From Phlegmacium glaucopus (taxonomy: Eukaryota; Basidiomycota; Agaricomycetes; Agaricales; Cortinariaceae): DNA of 18,377 nt. A program made the position numbers and the translations under genes. The notes beneath the pieces are model-generated. The model ran no database searches. It saw only the letters and a list, made by a program, of their open reading frames with translations, and was not told the origin of the DNA. The stretch's first letter is position 1, and each line of letters opens with the position of its first letter. Below, one piece after another: positions 1-9,255 of the stretch. The stretch spans positions 1 to 18,377 of the forward strand of contig MU130602.1 of assembly GCA_015039465.1 (NCBI GenBank), read 5' to 3'.

Positions 1-345
1 GAATGGTTTAGGACATGGATGAATGAAAACAATAACGAATATACCATGGTATTGATGACGTCCTTGAGTTGAACCATGACCACACCCTGAACGGGACCGT
101 AATCTTTTGAATGAGAACGCCTCATGCAACAGCGTTGCGGACAAGAGCGACATCTTGGACCTGAGCATTTAGTAGTTTAAGTTCGAGTTGGACTGATATA
201 AGCGTATGGTGCGGAGCATGAGGGGGTCAGAGACTGATCCTTCCGCAGGTGGGACAACGAGGATGGGCTGAAGTTGGAGCTGAATTGTGACCAGGACCGT
301 TGGCGGTGGGAGTATGATTGACAGCTGCGGCAGCGTGAGCCTAAT
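1..345 (-). pseudogene. 5' fragment of group III hybrid histidine kinase (H0)
   Basis: Read on the minus strand, this resembles the region just before and into the HAMP array of Nik1/Os-1-type sensor kinases. It shows an Ala/Pro/Asn-rich linker (HAAAAVNHTPTANGPGHNS), a PTCGR motif, then LELKLLNAQVQDVA, KITVPF and VVMVQLKDVINTM, ending at an intron at the window edge. It is not readable in one frame. The frame shifts after PTCGR, and a TGA lies where the family has Arg-Gly-Asp-Leu (NAVA-stop-GVLIQKITV). The same segment recurs at about 5260-5622 and 16570-16915. The window cuts it off, so its 3' part is unknown. Family knowledge: group III kinases sense osmotic or fungicide stress through HAMP repeats and signal to the HOG pathway. 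This copy looks dead. Confidence 0.72.
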
Positions 346-475
346 AAGCTTTCACATTTCCATAAGGGCGAGAGAACATATTATCGACATCCAAGTTCTT
401 CACCGGTCATGTGATCGCCTGGTTCCATTTCGAATACCTCGTCAAATTGAGGTACTTGGTCCTTGATCCCACTAC
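346..475 (-). promoter_or_regulatory. conserved 5' flank of the kinase copies
   Basis: The sequence immediately upstream (minus-strand sense) of the kinase fragment is shared by all three kinase copies. It includes an identical 13-mer, CATGTGATCGCCT, at 408-420, 5682-5694 and 16993-17005, followed by a similar TTGAG...CTTGGTCC...CCCACTA stretch at 408-475 and about 16993-17035. Conservation of the 13-mer while the coding parts have drifted may mark a former promoter element or upstream exon. It could also simply be the shared edge of the duplication. Confidence 0.35.
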
Positions 476-479
476 TAGT

Positions 480-1278
480 ACTGAATCTCCATCGTTGGTA
501 CTGTCCAAATATATCTGGAAAACTGGTCACCACGTCCAACTTATTTTTTCAACCTCATTCGCCCCTCAGATTAACCATAGGTTTATTCAGGCCTGGAGTT
601 GCAGGCGTGACCTTGGACGACTTGCAGAATAAACCGAAAAGGAAGAGGAAACGGTCGGGTCTTACGGTGAATGGAGGTGAACGTTGGCTGCGAAGAATAA
701 GATTGTAGCTTGCCAGTGATGCAGGTCCAACGGTAATTAACCTTATATCTACTCCTCACCGCCCTCTATCATCTCACCGCTGAAAACGACCCTTTCCCAT
801 ACAAATAGGATGTTACAAGTACTACACGCCAGCTAAACTCTCCTACCAGACTCAGACCATTCTTCACCTCATACCTGCAAGACGATTGTGCGCTATATAT
901 ACCCAGAAGATCGTAAATGAAAGGTTAGTTCAAACGCACATTAACATATACAGCAACTTACTGCGTTTAATCGTAGACCCACCGTGTGTGTTATTTTTTC
1001 ACATAACAGGGACAGCCAAATGAGCTTGGTAGATATTGTCTTCATATTTCTTCGTCGAAAACTCAATTACATTGTCTTCAGCATTTCCCTCTATTCTTTT
1101 ACGCTCCCCTATCGTATACCAAGTCATAAAAGGCCTTCTAAAGATGTTCGAGCTTAGGGAAGGGTAAGTCCAGCTCAAAGCAACAATCGATAACAACCTT
1201 TCATCGTCGTCTGCAGCATCTATTCAACAATGTTCATCTTCCCATATTGATGGGGTCGAGATGGTACCGGTTGATCAG
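480..1278. repeat. spacer block B, copy a (promoter-like, no gene)
   Basis: This approximately 0.8-kb block has no sustained reading frame. It recurs in diverged form at about 6540-7145 and 8180-9062, with its last part at 10491-10605. Landmarks are a CTGGTCACCAC stretch, pyrimidine-rich runs typical of fungal promoters (750-780, 850-870, 1080-1110), a TATATATA box at 894-901, and TTTAATCGTAGACCC near 967-981. It ends in a stretch reading SSSAASIQQCSSSHIDGVEM that resembles an N-terminal exon of the seven-span family. It lies between the divergent kinase 5' end and the seven-span gene, so it may once have been their shared upstream region. Confidence 0.55.
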
Positions 1279-1790
1279 GTGTTAATCATCAGAAAAGTGA
1301 TATTTCAAACGTATCCTAGATTCGACGTTGTTCGAATCCATTGAATAGAGGGAAGCTGATGTCGAAACGAAAATAAAACGAGTCAATAACTCACCTTTCG
1401 TCAACTAGATCCAATGAAACAACAATCGTGTCGACGGTGTCATCATCTGTGCCACTATATCAACAACAGATTAGGCCGCTTTCATCACATCCAAAGCTTC
1501 ATCAAGATGGAGTCGGGATGATAATGTTAATCAGGTGTTGATTGTCAGAAAAGCGATATTTAAAACCTACCGTAGATTCGACGTTGTCTGAATCCAATGA
1601 ATGGAGGTGAGTTGATGTCGAAAATAAAAGAAAACGAGCCAATAGCTCACCTTTCGTCTACTAGATCAATGGAACAACCTTGTCGTCGTCTGTGCTACTA
1701 TATCAACAACAGGAATGGGCCTCCTTCATCATCACATCCAAAGGTTCATCGAGTATGGTATCAGCGTTACTCCTCCAACAGCGTCAACGA
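1279..1790. repeat. 256-bp tandem duplication in spacer C
   Basis: Two adjacent units, 1279-1534 and 1535-about 1790, start with GTGTTAATCATCAGAAAAG and GTGTTGATTGTCAGAAAAG. Each contains a GATTCGACGTTG box, a GGTGAGTTGATGTCGAAAA-like segment, an ACTCACCTTTCGTC-like segment, and ATATCAACAACAG. Single copies lie at about 7146-7400 and 10606-10860, so the tandem doubling is specific to this copy. The upstream junction is preceded by GTTGATCAG and the internal one by GTTAATCAG. No consistent reading frame survives across the copies. Confidence 0.7.
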
Positions 1791-2234
1791 GCGATTTCGC
1801 TTCCGTTCGTTGAATTTGTCATTTTTATGATTCGAGTTGTAACTCCGTGTTCGAATCTAACAGAGGTGAGTTTATGTCAAAAACAGGAAGCCAGTAGGTC
1901 ACTTGCCGTCAGAGTACCTCATGGTATTCACTATGATCATCCTTTTGGTGACAGGTTTCAATGATGGAGGCTAGTCTGAGGCCAGGTTTACCTTGGAAAA
2001 CTCAGTTACCCAAAATAAGAACCATCCCCTCCTTAAATTAGTTAGCATGTATACATGGCGATGCGATTCTACCTGATCAAAAATCGGATTATGATTATGA
2101 TAGCGACAGTTTGTTAAGGTCGTCATGAGCTTCAAGCTTTTATCTCAGTCACTGTATTAGATCTAGATGCTAGACTCTTATATAAAGCAAGGGTCAGAGA
2201 TGCAATAGGTCATCATTGCAACAGACACGAAGTC
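1791..2234. repeat. remainder of spacer C and decayed exon 1 of seven-span copy 1
   Basis: This continues spacer C (shared with about 7400-7545 and 10860-11160), including a GTTCGAATCTAACAG motif near 1851 and GCCAGTAGGTCACTTGCCGTC near 1890. From about 2052 it aligns with exon 1 of seven-span copy 2 (11163 onward) but is interrupted. Relative to copy 2 it carries extra sequence after the first Met codons, a TGA where copy 2 has CAA (near 2126), and one extra T about ten bases later. A frame matching copy 2 (SVTVLDLDARLLYKARVRDA) resumes only after these lesions. Confidence 0.55.
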
Positions 2235-3472
2235 ATGAAGCTACGTGCTGACGACTTTGCCATTATTGGGTTCTGTCTCGAAGGCTTTCTTTACGGTAAG
2301 ATATTTTCTACAACTTTCACGGCACCTGCTAAAGAAGTATAATATTAACCTATCCCAGGAGTATATTCTGGCATATTTGCCATATATTTACAAGACCACT
2401 GGACATCGAACAAAGGCACCGACAAGAGAAATGTCATTTTCTATGCTCTGTGTGCTCTATATATGCTCTCTGTTGTCAACGTTGTGGTTGATATAACATC
2501 ATTCGTGGTTTCAGTTAGTACCAATTTCATCGGTAACAATAATCATCTTTTTTACTCTTTCTGTTTTGCAGAATCCAACGGTATTCCTCCACATGGCTTT
2601 TATTGGAGGCATAGTATCAGGTTGCTGCGATTTAATGGCCCAATCTATCCTAGTATGTATATACTACTTATCCCCAACATTTATTTTATTCATGGAAATC
2701 TTAAAGATCTACCGTTGCTGGATTGTGTGGGGTTGCCATATCCGTGTTGTGATCCTTCCTTCAATCTTGGCATTTGTATTCTTAGGTCAGTCATCCTATC
2801 TTATTTGACTGGCCAATTTCAATTCATTGTCTCTAGCTATGTGGCTAGCGGCTAGCGGCTCCGAGTACGTTGTATCACACCAAATTGTGGTCCCTGACTG
2901 GGGGGGTTGGCTTACTGTGGCAAGTCTTGCCATGTCCATGACTGTGAATGCTCTGGCGACAGGATTAATCGTGTTGAGGATCTTCAAAGTGTACCGTGAA
3001 GTCAAATCCGCGGAGTCGGATGACCAAACTTTGCGCGTCACTGGCGGGAGCAAGATTCGGACTGTCATATTCGTGCTAATTGAATCTGGCATGATGTTGT
3101 TTGCAATCCAATTGGCTCGGCTCGTGGTTCACATTCTTCCAGAGACGGACACTACCGATGACGCTTATGATATCATCCTTGGTATCCATGAGATGTTCAA
3201 TGTGATTACAACATCAGTCACTGCTACTTCCTATTTTACTGATAACACGAGAGTCTGTCTAGGGTATAACGCCTACAATTATCTTTGTGCGGCTATCAAT
3301 GGGATTGTCGTTCTACGACAAGGAATCCATGGTAGAATCTAGCGTCGGCAGTTTGCGGTTTGCGGATAACAATACAAATTCAGTACCGGAAACGGGAGAT
3401 GTTGATATAGTGAATAGAGATGATGATATTGGCATTCAACTAAGTGACGATATCCAGATGGTAGATAGATGA
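2235..3472 (+). CDS. seven-span membrane protein, copy 1 (5' end damaged)
   Basis: Unnamed Agaricomycete multi-span membrane protein family; function unknown. Six exons join in frame: 2235-2295, 2359-2513, 2572-2652, 2707-2785, 2837-3201 and 3263-3472, giving 316 residues. Every intron has GT/AG ends. Landmarks are CLEGFLYGVYSGIFA (span 1), YALCALYMLSVVNV (span 2), CDLMAQSILIYRCWIVWG (span 3 and loop), RVVILPSILAFVFL (span 4), MSMTVNALATGLIVLRIFKV (span 5), RTVIFVLIESGMMLFAIQ (span 6), GITPTIIFVRLSMGLSF (span 7), then an acidic tail ending QMVDR. The chosen Met (MKLRADDF) is the first usable start, because the homologous upstream exon has a TGA and a frameshift. Exon 3 is seven codons shorter than in copy 2. 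It could be a functional N-truncated gene or a young pseudogene. Confidence 0.62.
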
Positions 3473-3602
3473 TTATATAGAACAGCTAGAACTAGATCTT
3501 GTAGATAGCAACCAACCTATCGAGGACTGTGGGTAGTATGCTGGTCTAGGAGTCAAATCCGGATGTCGTACCGCCAGGTGTACATAGAAGATATACTAAA
3601 AC
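3473..3602. other. junction between seven-span 3' flank and kinase 3' flank
   Basis: The sequence just after the seven-span stop (AACAGCTAGAACTAGATC) is shared with copy 2 (about 12568) and the tail fragment (about 7696). At about 3508 it switches to ACCAACCTATCGAGGACTGTG, which is the flank of kinase copy H2 (14954 onward). The following stretch (about 3563-3602) has homologues at 14238-14290 and 15003-15045. This places the fusion point between two duplicated units within a few bases of 3508. Confidence 0.6.
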
Positions 3603-5640
3603 GGCTATGGTTCGCCCTTGTAGCGTCACCTGAAAAAATAATACAAATCAGCATTTTAACAACAAACGAAGAAAAACATACGTTATTAGCCATCATGTTG
3701 ACATTACCCGTCAAACCCTTCCACGTCCCACTAATATTCGTGGCCCTGGCCTGACCACCCAACCGACTTCCGTCCCGACTTCTCTAGCAACGAGTGACTC
3801 GATCAGCGAAGACACTCAAAACTCTGTCACTCCATTGGCTGCCTCTTTCAATTCCAAGATCTCTCCACGGACATTGTCTTTGTTAAATCACCACCAGCAA
3901 CGGCTTTGGTCACTTCTGCGATTGAACGCCCTTGATTGGTCAAATTGATGGCCATGAGGTTGGCGTTATCAGTAAGGACCTAGAAAAAGTCATCCACACA
4001 AGATCATATTACGAGGAAGAAGAGAACCGGAAACCACCAACCTTCCACATTCCCTGACAGTTGGGTAAAACCGCCTGTCCACCCAAGATACCTTCCCTTC
4101 TAAGTTCCAAACTGACTCGAATGACCTCCAATGTGCCCAACTGAGCGGCCATGGAGTTGACGGTCGTCTTCAAGTCAAGAATCTCTTCTTGGACATCAAC
4201 ATTGACGAAGGCCACCTAAGGCAAGAGCTTTCGTAACCTCTGAGATGGATAGCACTTGATCGGCCAAATTTGAAGCCATTTTCTGTCGAAGCTTGTCATA
4301 AAATGAGAATGGAATGGAGCGACATACACTGACGTTCCTGGTCAAATCAGGTTCCCTGCACGCCTTTGACTGTTGCTTGACCTCTCAATATACCTGCGTC
4401 CCGACTTCCAAAGCTAGCCTCGTCACTTCAAACGCAAATGCTGACAACTGGTCCATCATGGAATTGACGCCTCCTACAAAGCTTGATAGTTGGAATAGTC
4501 CATAATCGAGTCAACAAGAGAAATACCTTTCAATGTTAACATTTCACCCCTCGACGGATATCTCGATCTTCTGGGTCAAATCACCCCTAGCGACGGCAGT
4601 CGTGACAACTGCAGTTGACCGTAGTTGATCTGTAGGAGAGAACGACATTCGATTGACTTATAGGAAGAAAGGTTTTCATCGAGACCGTGATGCAAAACAG
4701 AACACATACGTTCCGAACCAAATTCAACCACGCCCCTTCCACGTCCGGTACATGTGCTCGACCTCCTAGTTTGCCTTGACTTCCGACTTCTAAAGTGACT
4801 CAAGTGACCTTCCACCACCAGCGCTCATAATCTGGGAAAACAATCAGTACACGTCCAGAGAAAATATGACCGGAGTGAACCTAACCACCATTCCATTTGG
4901 CATTGACAGTATTTTTGAGATCTAGAATTTCACCGCGAGAATCCATTGAGATCTCCCAGTCCGACTGCCTTGGTCACTTTCGCTATAGATCGTACCTAGT
5001 GAGCAATCAGACTGTTAGTGGAGAGTATAGATGTAAAACGAGTAAGTTGCGAACTTGAGAGGTTGAACTTGCTGCCAATTTGCTGAACACCGCTGTCAGT
5101 TCTCGCCATGTGCCTTCGACGTCGAGAACGAGAGCTTTTCCGCCAAGTTCTCTGTTCAGCGCGATAAGACAGATGTCGCTTGATTGATTGATACGTACCC
5201 TTCAGTTCCGACTTCTTGGGATACACGAGTGATATCCTTTGCAAATTGTCCTAATTTTTCCATCTAGAAATGATTTAGGACATTTATAAATGAACACAAT
5301 GATGAATGTACCATGGTATTGATGACGACCTTGAGTTGAGCCATGACACCCTGAACCGGGACCGCAATTTTTTTTGACTAGGATCGCCTCGTGCAATAGC
5401 ATTGCAGACGCGAGCGACACCCTGGGACCTGACCATTTAGTAGTTTAACTTCGAGTCTGGACTGATAGAAGAGCATCCGGAGAGTATCAGGGGGTCAGAG
5501 ACTGATCTTCCACAGGTGCGACATTGAGGATGGGCTATTGGGGGAGCTGAATTGTGACCAGTACCGTTGGCGATGGGGGTATGATTGGCAGCTGCGGCAG
5601 CGTGAGCCTGATAATCTTTCAAATTTCCGTAAGCGCAAGA
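3603..5640 (-). pseudogene. group III hybrid histidine kinase pseudogene (H1), HAMP array only
   Basis: Minus strand, 5' to 3': linker HAAAAANHTPIANGTGHNS and CRTCGRSVSDPLILSG (about 5600-5480); KLGQFAK and TRVSQEVGTEG (about 5250-5200); KALVLDVEGTWREL (about 5140); VRSIAKVTKAV (about 4985); GEILDLKNTVNA (about 4930); SFAFEVTRLALEVGT-like HAMP (about 4440); VNVDVQEEILDLKTTVNSM, then REGILGGQAVLPNCQGMWKV (4200-4040); and GTWKGLTGNVNMMANN (about 3730-3690), ending after one more intron in TLQGRTIAV (about 3625-3605). Frames change repeatedly: a DARGEI-type segment is partly deleted, one base is lost before VGW near 3764, and there are further shifts near 4740 and 4550. No His-box, ATPase or receiver domain follows. 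It is a truncated, inactivated duplicate, convergent with seven-span copy 1. Confidence 0.85.
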
Positions 5641-5958
5641 GAATATATTGGGAGGATTAATGGACGATGGCGAGAGATTGTCATGTGATCGCCTGAAATA
5701 TTGAGGATCCCACTACTCAACTAGCGGTCGACTTCGTCGACAAAAAACCTTGCTGTAGCTATGGCAATCGCTGTTCATAGTACACAATATATAAAACGAG
5801 ACACTAAGAAAATCTAATGTCATTGAAACTTCCGCATCGAACGGCTGCTGACTTGCATTCAAAGGTTGAGATTGACACATGTACCTGTTCTAATGCCATT
5901 AAGTTATGCATACGAGTCAGTAGCTATCCCATGAATGAACTCGGTTTAGAAACACTTA
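5641..5958. other. intergenic, no gene recognised
   Basis: Up to about 5710 this is the shared kinase 5' flank, including the 13-mer at 5682-5694. Beyond that the sequence is not repeated elsewhere in the window and shows no coding signal on either strand. A GTCGAC-TTC-GTCGAC inverted pair lies at 5726-5740. Confidence 0.5.
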
Positions 5959-6098
5959 CTATTTATTCTGTTTTTTCTTCTTCTTAAGTGGTCCTTCGAT
6001 GATCGAGGTCTCTCCCTCGGTTGCGGTAGCGTCTTCGTCTTCGTCGACAGCTCTCTTTTTCCCATCTGCCTTTGACAACTCACGGGATGCGACATCTT
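5959..6098 (-). CDS. lysine-rich C-terminal exon of an unidentified gene (partial)
   Basis: A 45-codon terminal exon on the minus strand begins right after a TGCCCTAG acceptor and ends at TAG (5959-5961). It reads DVASRELSKADGKKRAVDED, then an acidic Thr/Glu stretch, and ends IEGPLKKKKKQNK. An acidic patch followed by a Lys run is typical of nuclear or nucleolar protein tails. That is inference only; I do not recognise the gene. No upstream exon is convincing in 6100-6400, so this may be an orphan 3' end left by the rearrangements. The segment is unique in the window. Confidence 0.4.
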
Positions 6099-6540
6099 CT
6101 AGGGCAAGAACATGTGTAGAGGTGGAATTCAAGGGATTTTTTTCGGTATCTCATTATTGAAAACGTGATTCGGTTCTCGTGACAGATGGTTCACGTGCGA
6201 TGGGATGTTCTTTTTCTTTACGATTCTTGGGTTTTTAATTGAAAATAAAATAAAATTGTTGCACGAGCACATGCATAAAGCTTTGGCCGTCATCCTTGAG
6301 TTCTAAAAACAAGGGCGTGCGCTTGCAGACACGCTAAAAAAAGACGTTTGAATGTACCCAAAAACAAATACAAACAGCTGTTTAACTTTCGGTGGTTTTA
6401 GTGAGTTCAGGCCACAACGAAAAAGTATTGTGTTTATTTGTGTTGAAACATGTCAAGGTAAAACAACAAATTTTGACTTTAGACCCCGGAGAGACCTTGC
6501 TTTACAGCAAGGTGATCTCTGTCGCATCTGTCGTCGGTCA
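6099..6540. other. AT-rich unique spacer
   Basis: Unique, A/T-rich DNA with several homopolymer runs, for example near 6136 and 6245. The reading frames over 6352-6540 are short and not supported by any repeat copy. Part may be intron or upstream sequence of the lysine-rich exon at 5959-6098. I see no confident gene. Confidence 0.4.
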
Positions 6541-7545
6541 CTGGATAGTCACTATCCGAACATATCTCTGGCAAATTGGCCACCACAATCAACTTCCAGG
6601 TCTTATGGCGAATGGAGGTTACGATGGCTGCGAAGAGAAAGAGCTTGGCTGGAGACCAAGGTCCAAGGTACTTAACATAATATCTCCTCATCACCCTCAT
6701 CTCACCGCTGAAAATGATCCTCTCCCATACAAACCAGATGGTACAAGTAATACACGCCAGCTAAACTCTCTCATCCCACTCAGACCGTTCTTCAGCTCAC
6801 AACTACAAGACGATCGTGCGCTACAAAGATCGAACACGAAAGTGTTAGTTCAAACGCACATTAGCACGTATAACATACTGCGTTAATCGTAGACCCACCG
6901 CTTGTGTGATTTTGCACATCACAGGACAGCCATATGGGTTTGGTAGATATCTCCTTCAGATTTCTTGATCGAATACTCAATCCATTGTCTGCAGCATCTT
7001 CACTTTATTCTCTTTACTCTCCCTTATCAGATGTCGTCAAAGGCCTTCAAAATGGATAACAACCATATCCCGTCGTCCAAAGCATCTATTTGGCATTGTT
7101 CATCTTCGCACATTGATGGCGTTGAGATGGCAGTGTTGATCAGGTGTTAATAATCAGAAAAGTGATATTTCAAACCTATCATAGATTCGACATTGTTCGA
7201 ATCCATTGAATAGATGTGAGCTGATGTTGAAAAGAAAGGAAAACGACCCAATAACTCACCTTTCGTCTAGTAGATCCAATGAAACCCGTGTTGTCGTCTG
7301 GTTGCTATATCAACAACAGCCTTTTTCATCGCATCCAAAGGTTCATCAAGTATGGCATGGGCGCCACTCCTCCAACACCGTCAACGCAAAATTTGGTTTC
7401 CGTTCATCGAATCTGTCGTTTCGTGATTCGAGTTATAACTGGGCGTTCGACTCTAACAGAAGTGAGTTTATGTTTAAACTGGAAGCCAGTAGCTCACTTG
7501 CCGTCAGAGTAGTATGGCTACATCATGAATTGGATCGATATGATA
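6541..7545. repeat. spacer B/C, second copy
   Basis: Diverged copy of 480-1960. It contains the ATGGCGAATGGAGGT-like stretch (about 6604), TTAATCGTAGACCCACCG (about 6883), CTTTACTCTCC (about 7012), a Met-initiated MDNNHIPSSKASIWHCSSSH stretch followed by GVEMAVLIRC (from about 7050), and the spacer C landmarks GATTCGACATTG (about 7184) and ATATCAACAACAG (about 7306). Frames here are short and not conserved between copies. It precedes a truncated seven-span tail rather than a full gene. Confidence 0.55.
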
Positions 7546-7687
7546 ATCTACCGTCCGAGTCGGGAGTTTGCACTTTGTGGCTAACAATCCAAATCCAATA
7601 CCGGAAACGAGAGATGTCGATATCGTGGATGGAGACGATGATATTCGCGTTCGACTAAGTGACGATATCGAGATGGTAGATAGATGA
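7546..7687 (+). pseudogene. C-terminal tail remnant of a seven-span gene
   Basis: From about 7546 the sequence aligns with the last exon of the seven-span genes. In the matching frame it reads GSLHFVANNPNPIPETRDVD, then an acidic stretch ending VRLSDDIEMVDR and a TGA at 7685-7687. This compares with LSDDIQMVDR and LSDNIEIVDR in the full copies. Exons 1-5 are absent. Spacer C runs up to ATTGGATCGATATGATAATC, homologous to about 11010-11030, and then jumps to the tail. One deletion of about 1.4 kb from a complete unit would explain this. Confidence 0.75.
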
Positions 7688-7785
7688 TCATGTAGAACAG
7701 CTAGAACTTTGATCACATGAAGGGCGAGAACTAAGATATGCCATCAAGCGTGGGAAAGACTCATCGTTGTCGAAAACGTCCATCA

Positions 7786-8110
7786 AGGTCAACTTACCGA
7801 GCTGTCCTATTCTTGACCCAAATACCGTCTGTCTTTCATTGCGAATAGACTCCTATAAACGTCATACCATAGTAATCAAAAATTGAATCGTTAAGTTTTT
7901 GGAGTCGTTCCGTAATCTTTCCATCGCTGGTCACTTCATTAAACGCATCTCATTCAGGTCAGCTTCCTGGAGAGCTCGTGCTGTCCTATTCTTGACTCAA
8001 CTGCTTTCTGTCTTCATTCCGAATAGACCCCATAAACATTATACCATAGTAATCAAAAAAATGGAATCATCAAGTCCTTGGAGTCGGTCTTCGGTCTTTC
8101 CGTCGTTGGT
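7786..8110. repeat. 179-bp tandem duplication
   Basis: Two diverged units at a 179-bp offset share CTGTCCTATTCTTGAC (7802 and 7981), GAATAGAC, CATAAAC-like and ATACCATAGTAATCAAAAA stretches, then TGGAGTCG and TCGCTGGTCACT / TCGTTGGTCACT. A more diverged relative of the end of the unit (CGTCGCTGGTCACT) appears near 13482. No reading frame is common to both units. Confidence 0.65.
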
Positions 8111-8179
8111 CACTGCTTACTAGGTCACCACCAACAACAACCTCATTCACGGCTCAGATTAATGATAAATTCTAAATCA

Positions 8180-9062
8180 TATCATTGGGACTGCAGTTCA
8201 TTGTAGGCGCGACTGTGGACAAATTTCTGGATAGACCGAGAAAAGAAGCCGGGCCTTGTGGGGGATGAAGGTGACGAGGGCTGCAAAGAAGCGCAAGGCT
8301 CCCAGTGATGCAGGTCCAAAAGTACTTAACCTAACGTCCCCTCGTCAACATAAACTCACCGCTCTCTATTCATCTCACTGCTGAATCAACACTCAGACCA
8401 TATTTACTTATCCCTTCCACTCACACTACAAGACGATGGTGCACTACATATGGGCAGAAAGATTGAACACAAAAGGTCAGCTCAAATTAATGTTAACGCG
8501 CATACAGTAACTTACTGTGTTTAATCGTAGACCCGCCGCTTGTATGATGGCATCTCTCTCCCATACAAACCAGATGGAACAAGTACTACACGCCAGCCTG
8601 GCAGCTAAACTTTCTTATCAAACTCAGCAGACCATTCTTCAGCTCATATCTACAAGACGATTGTGCGCTACATATACCCAGAAAGGTCGCACACGAAAGG
8701 TCAGTTCAAACGCACATTAGCCCGTATACAGCAACTTACTGCGTTTAATCGTAGACCCACCGCTTGTGTGATTTCGCACATAATACGACAACTATATGAG
8801 CTTAGTAGATATCATATTCAAATTTCTTCTTCGAATACTCAATTTATTGTTTTCAGCATCTTCTCTTTCATTCGCTTTATTCTTTTTTTGCTCCTCTATC
8901 ATATACCAAGTTGTAAAAGACCTTGAAAAGTTGTTTGATCATAGGGGAAGGTCAGTCCGCTCAAAGAAACAATGGATAATAACCTTATCTCGTCGTCTGC
9001 CGCATATATTCAGCACTGTTCATTTTCCCATATTGATAGGGTCAAGATGGTCGTGTTGATCA
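8180..9062. repeat. spacer block B, third copy, with internal 224-bp duplication
   Basis: Homologous to 570-1278. The middle part is doubled: TTTAATCGTAGACCC occurs at 8520 and 8744, each preceded by ACAAGACGAT-GTGC-CTACATA and a TCAGTTCAAA-like stretch. It ends with a Met-initiated MDNNLISSSAAYIQHCSFSH segment (from about 8972). The expected continuation (GTGTTAATCATCAG, as at 1279) is replaced at 9063 by an unrelated sequence. The hydrophobic frame at 8796-9059 is most likely a by-product of the pyrimidine-rich promoter-like sequence. Confidence 0.55.
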
Positions 9063-9250
9063 GAGTGATTGGAATGCTTGTTGGTGTCACGGGAGGGAGG
9101 TGGCCTGCAGTGCGGAGTGATATCGATAGTAAATGAATGAAGGGTTTGGTACGATATGAGTGACTTGAACTATCTATTCACTTATTCATACTTTCATAGG
9201 TCCACAACACATCCAGCAGTACCATCGAGTGTATGCGTCATCAACCAGAA
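9063..9250 (-). repeat. flipped segment, left member of an inverted pair
   Basis: The reverse complement of this stretch aligns with 13608-13785 along its whole length. Shared landmarks in the right-hand orientation are CTGGTTGATG-CGCATA, GTGGACCTATGAAAGTA, AAACCCTTCATTCATT and CACTATCGATATCA-TCCGCA. The sequences just to its right (from about 9256) and to the right of the partner (from about 13786) are direct repeats of each other. The segment has therefore been inverted relative to its neighbour in one of the two loci. The left edge coincides with the abrupt end of spacer B. Confidence 0.75.
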
Positions 9251-9255
9251 AACAC

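Noticed and set aside
2514..2571. Splice donor at GGTAACAATAA in exon 2 of the seven-span genes
   Set aside because: It gives the wrong phase for exon 3. The upstream GTTAGT donor keeps both copies in frame.
3202..3262. Shared frameshift near the seven-span C-terminus in all three copies
   Set aside because: It is explained by a normal 55-61-nt intron (GTGATT...CTAG) that restores the family sequence GITPTIIFV.
4996..5244. Arg/Ser-rich 82-codon minus-strand frame
   Set aside because: Out-of-frame shadow across an intron and exon of kinase copy H1 (the kinase frame reads KALVLDVEGTWREL there). The equivalent appears at 16294-16554 in H2.
7490..7545. Possible tRNA gene (A-box-like TAGCTCACTTGCCGTCAGAG)
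   Set aside because: A D-arm-like pairing exists, but there is no matching acceptor stem, no TTCGA loop at the right distance and a mismatched anticodon stem.
8796..9059. 87-codon hydrophobic frame that looks like a small membrane protein
   Set aside because: It arises from pyrimidine-rich promoter-like sequence in spacer B and is not kept open in the other B copies.
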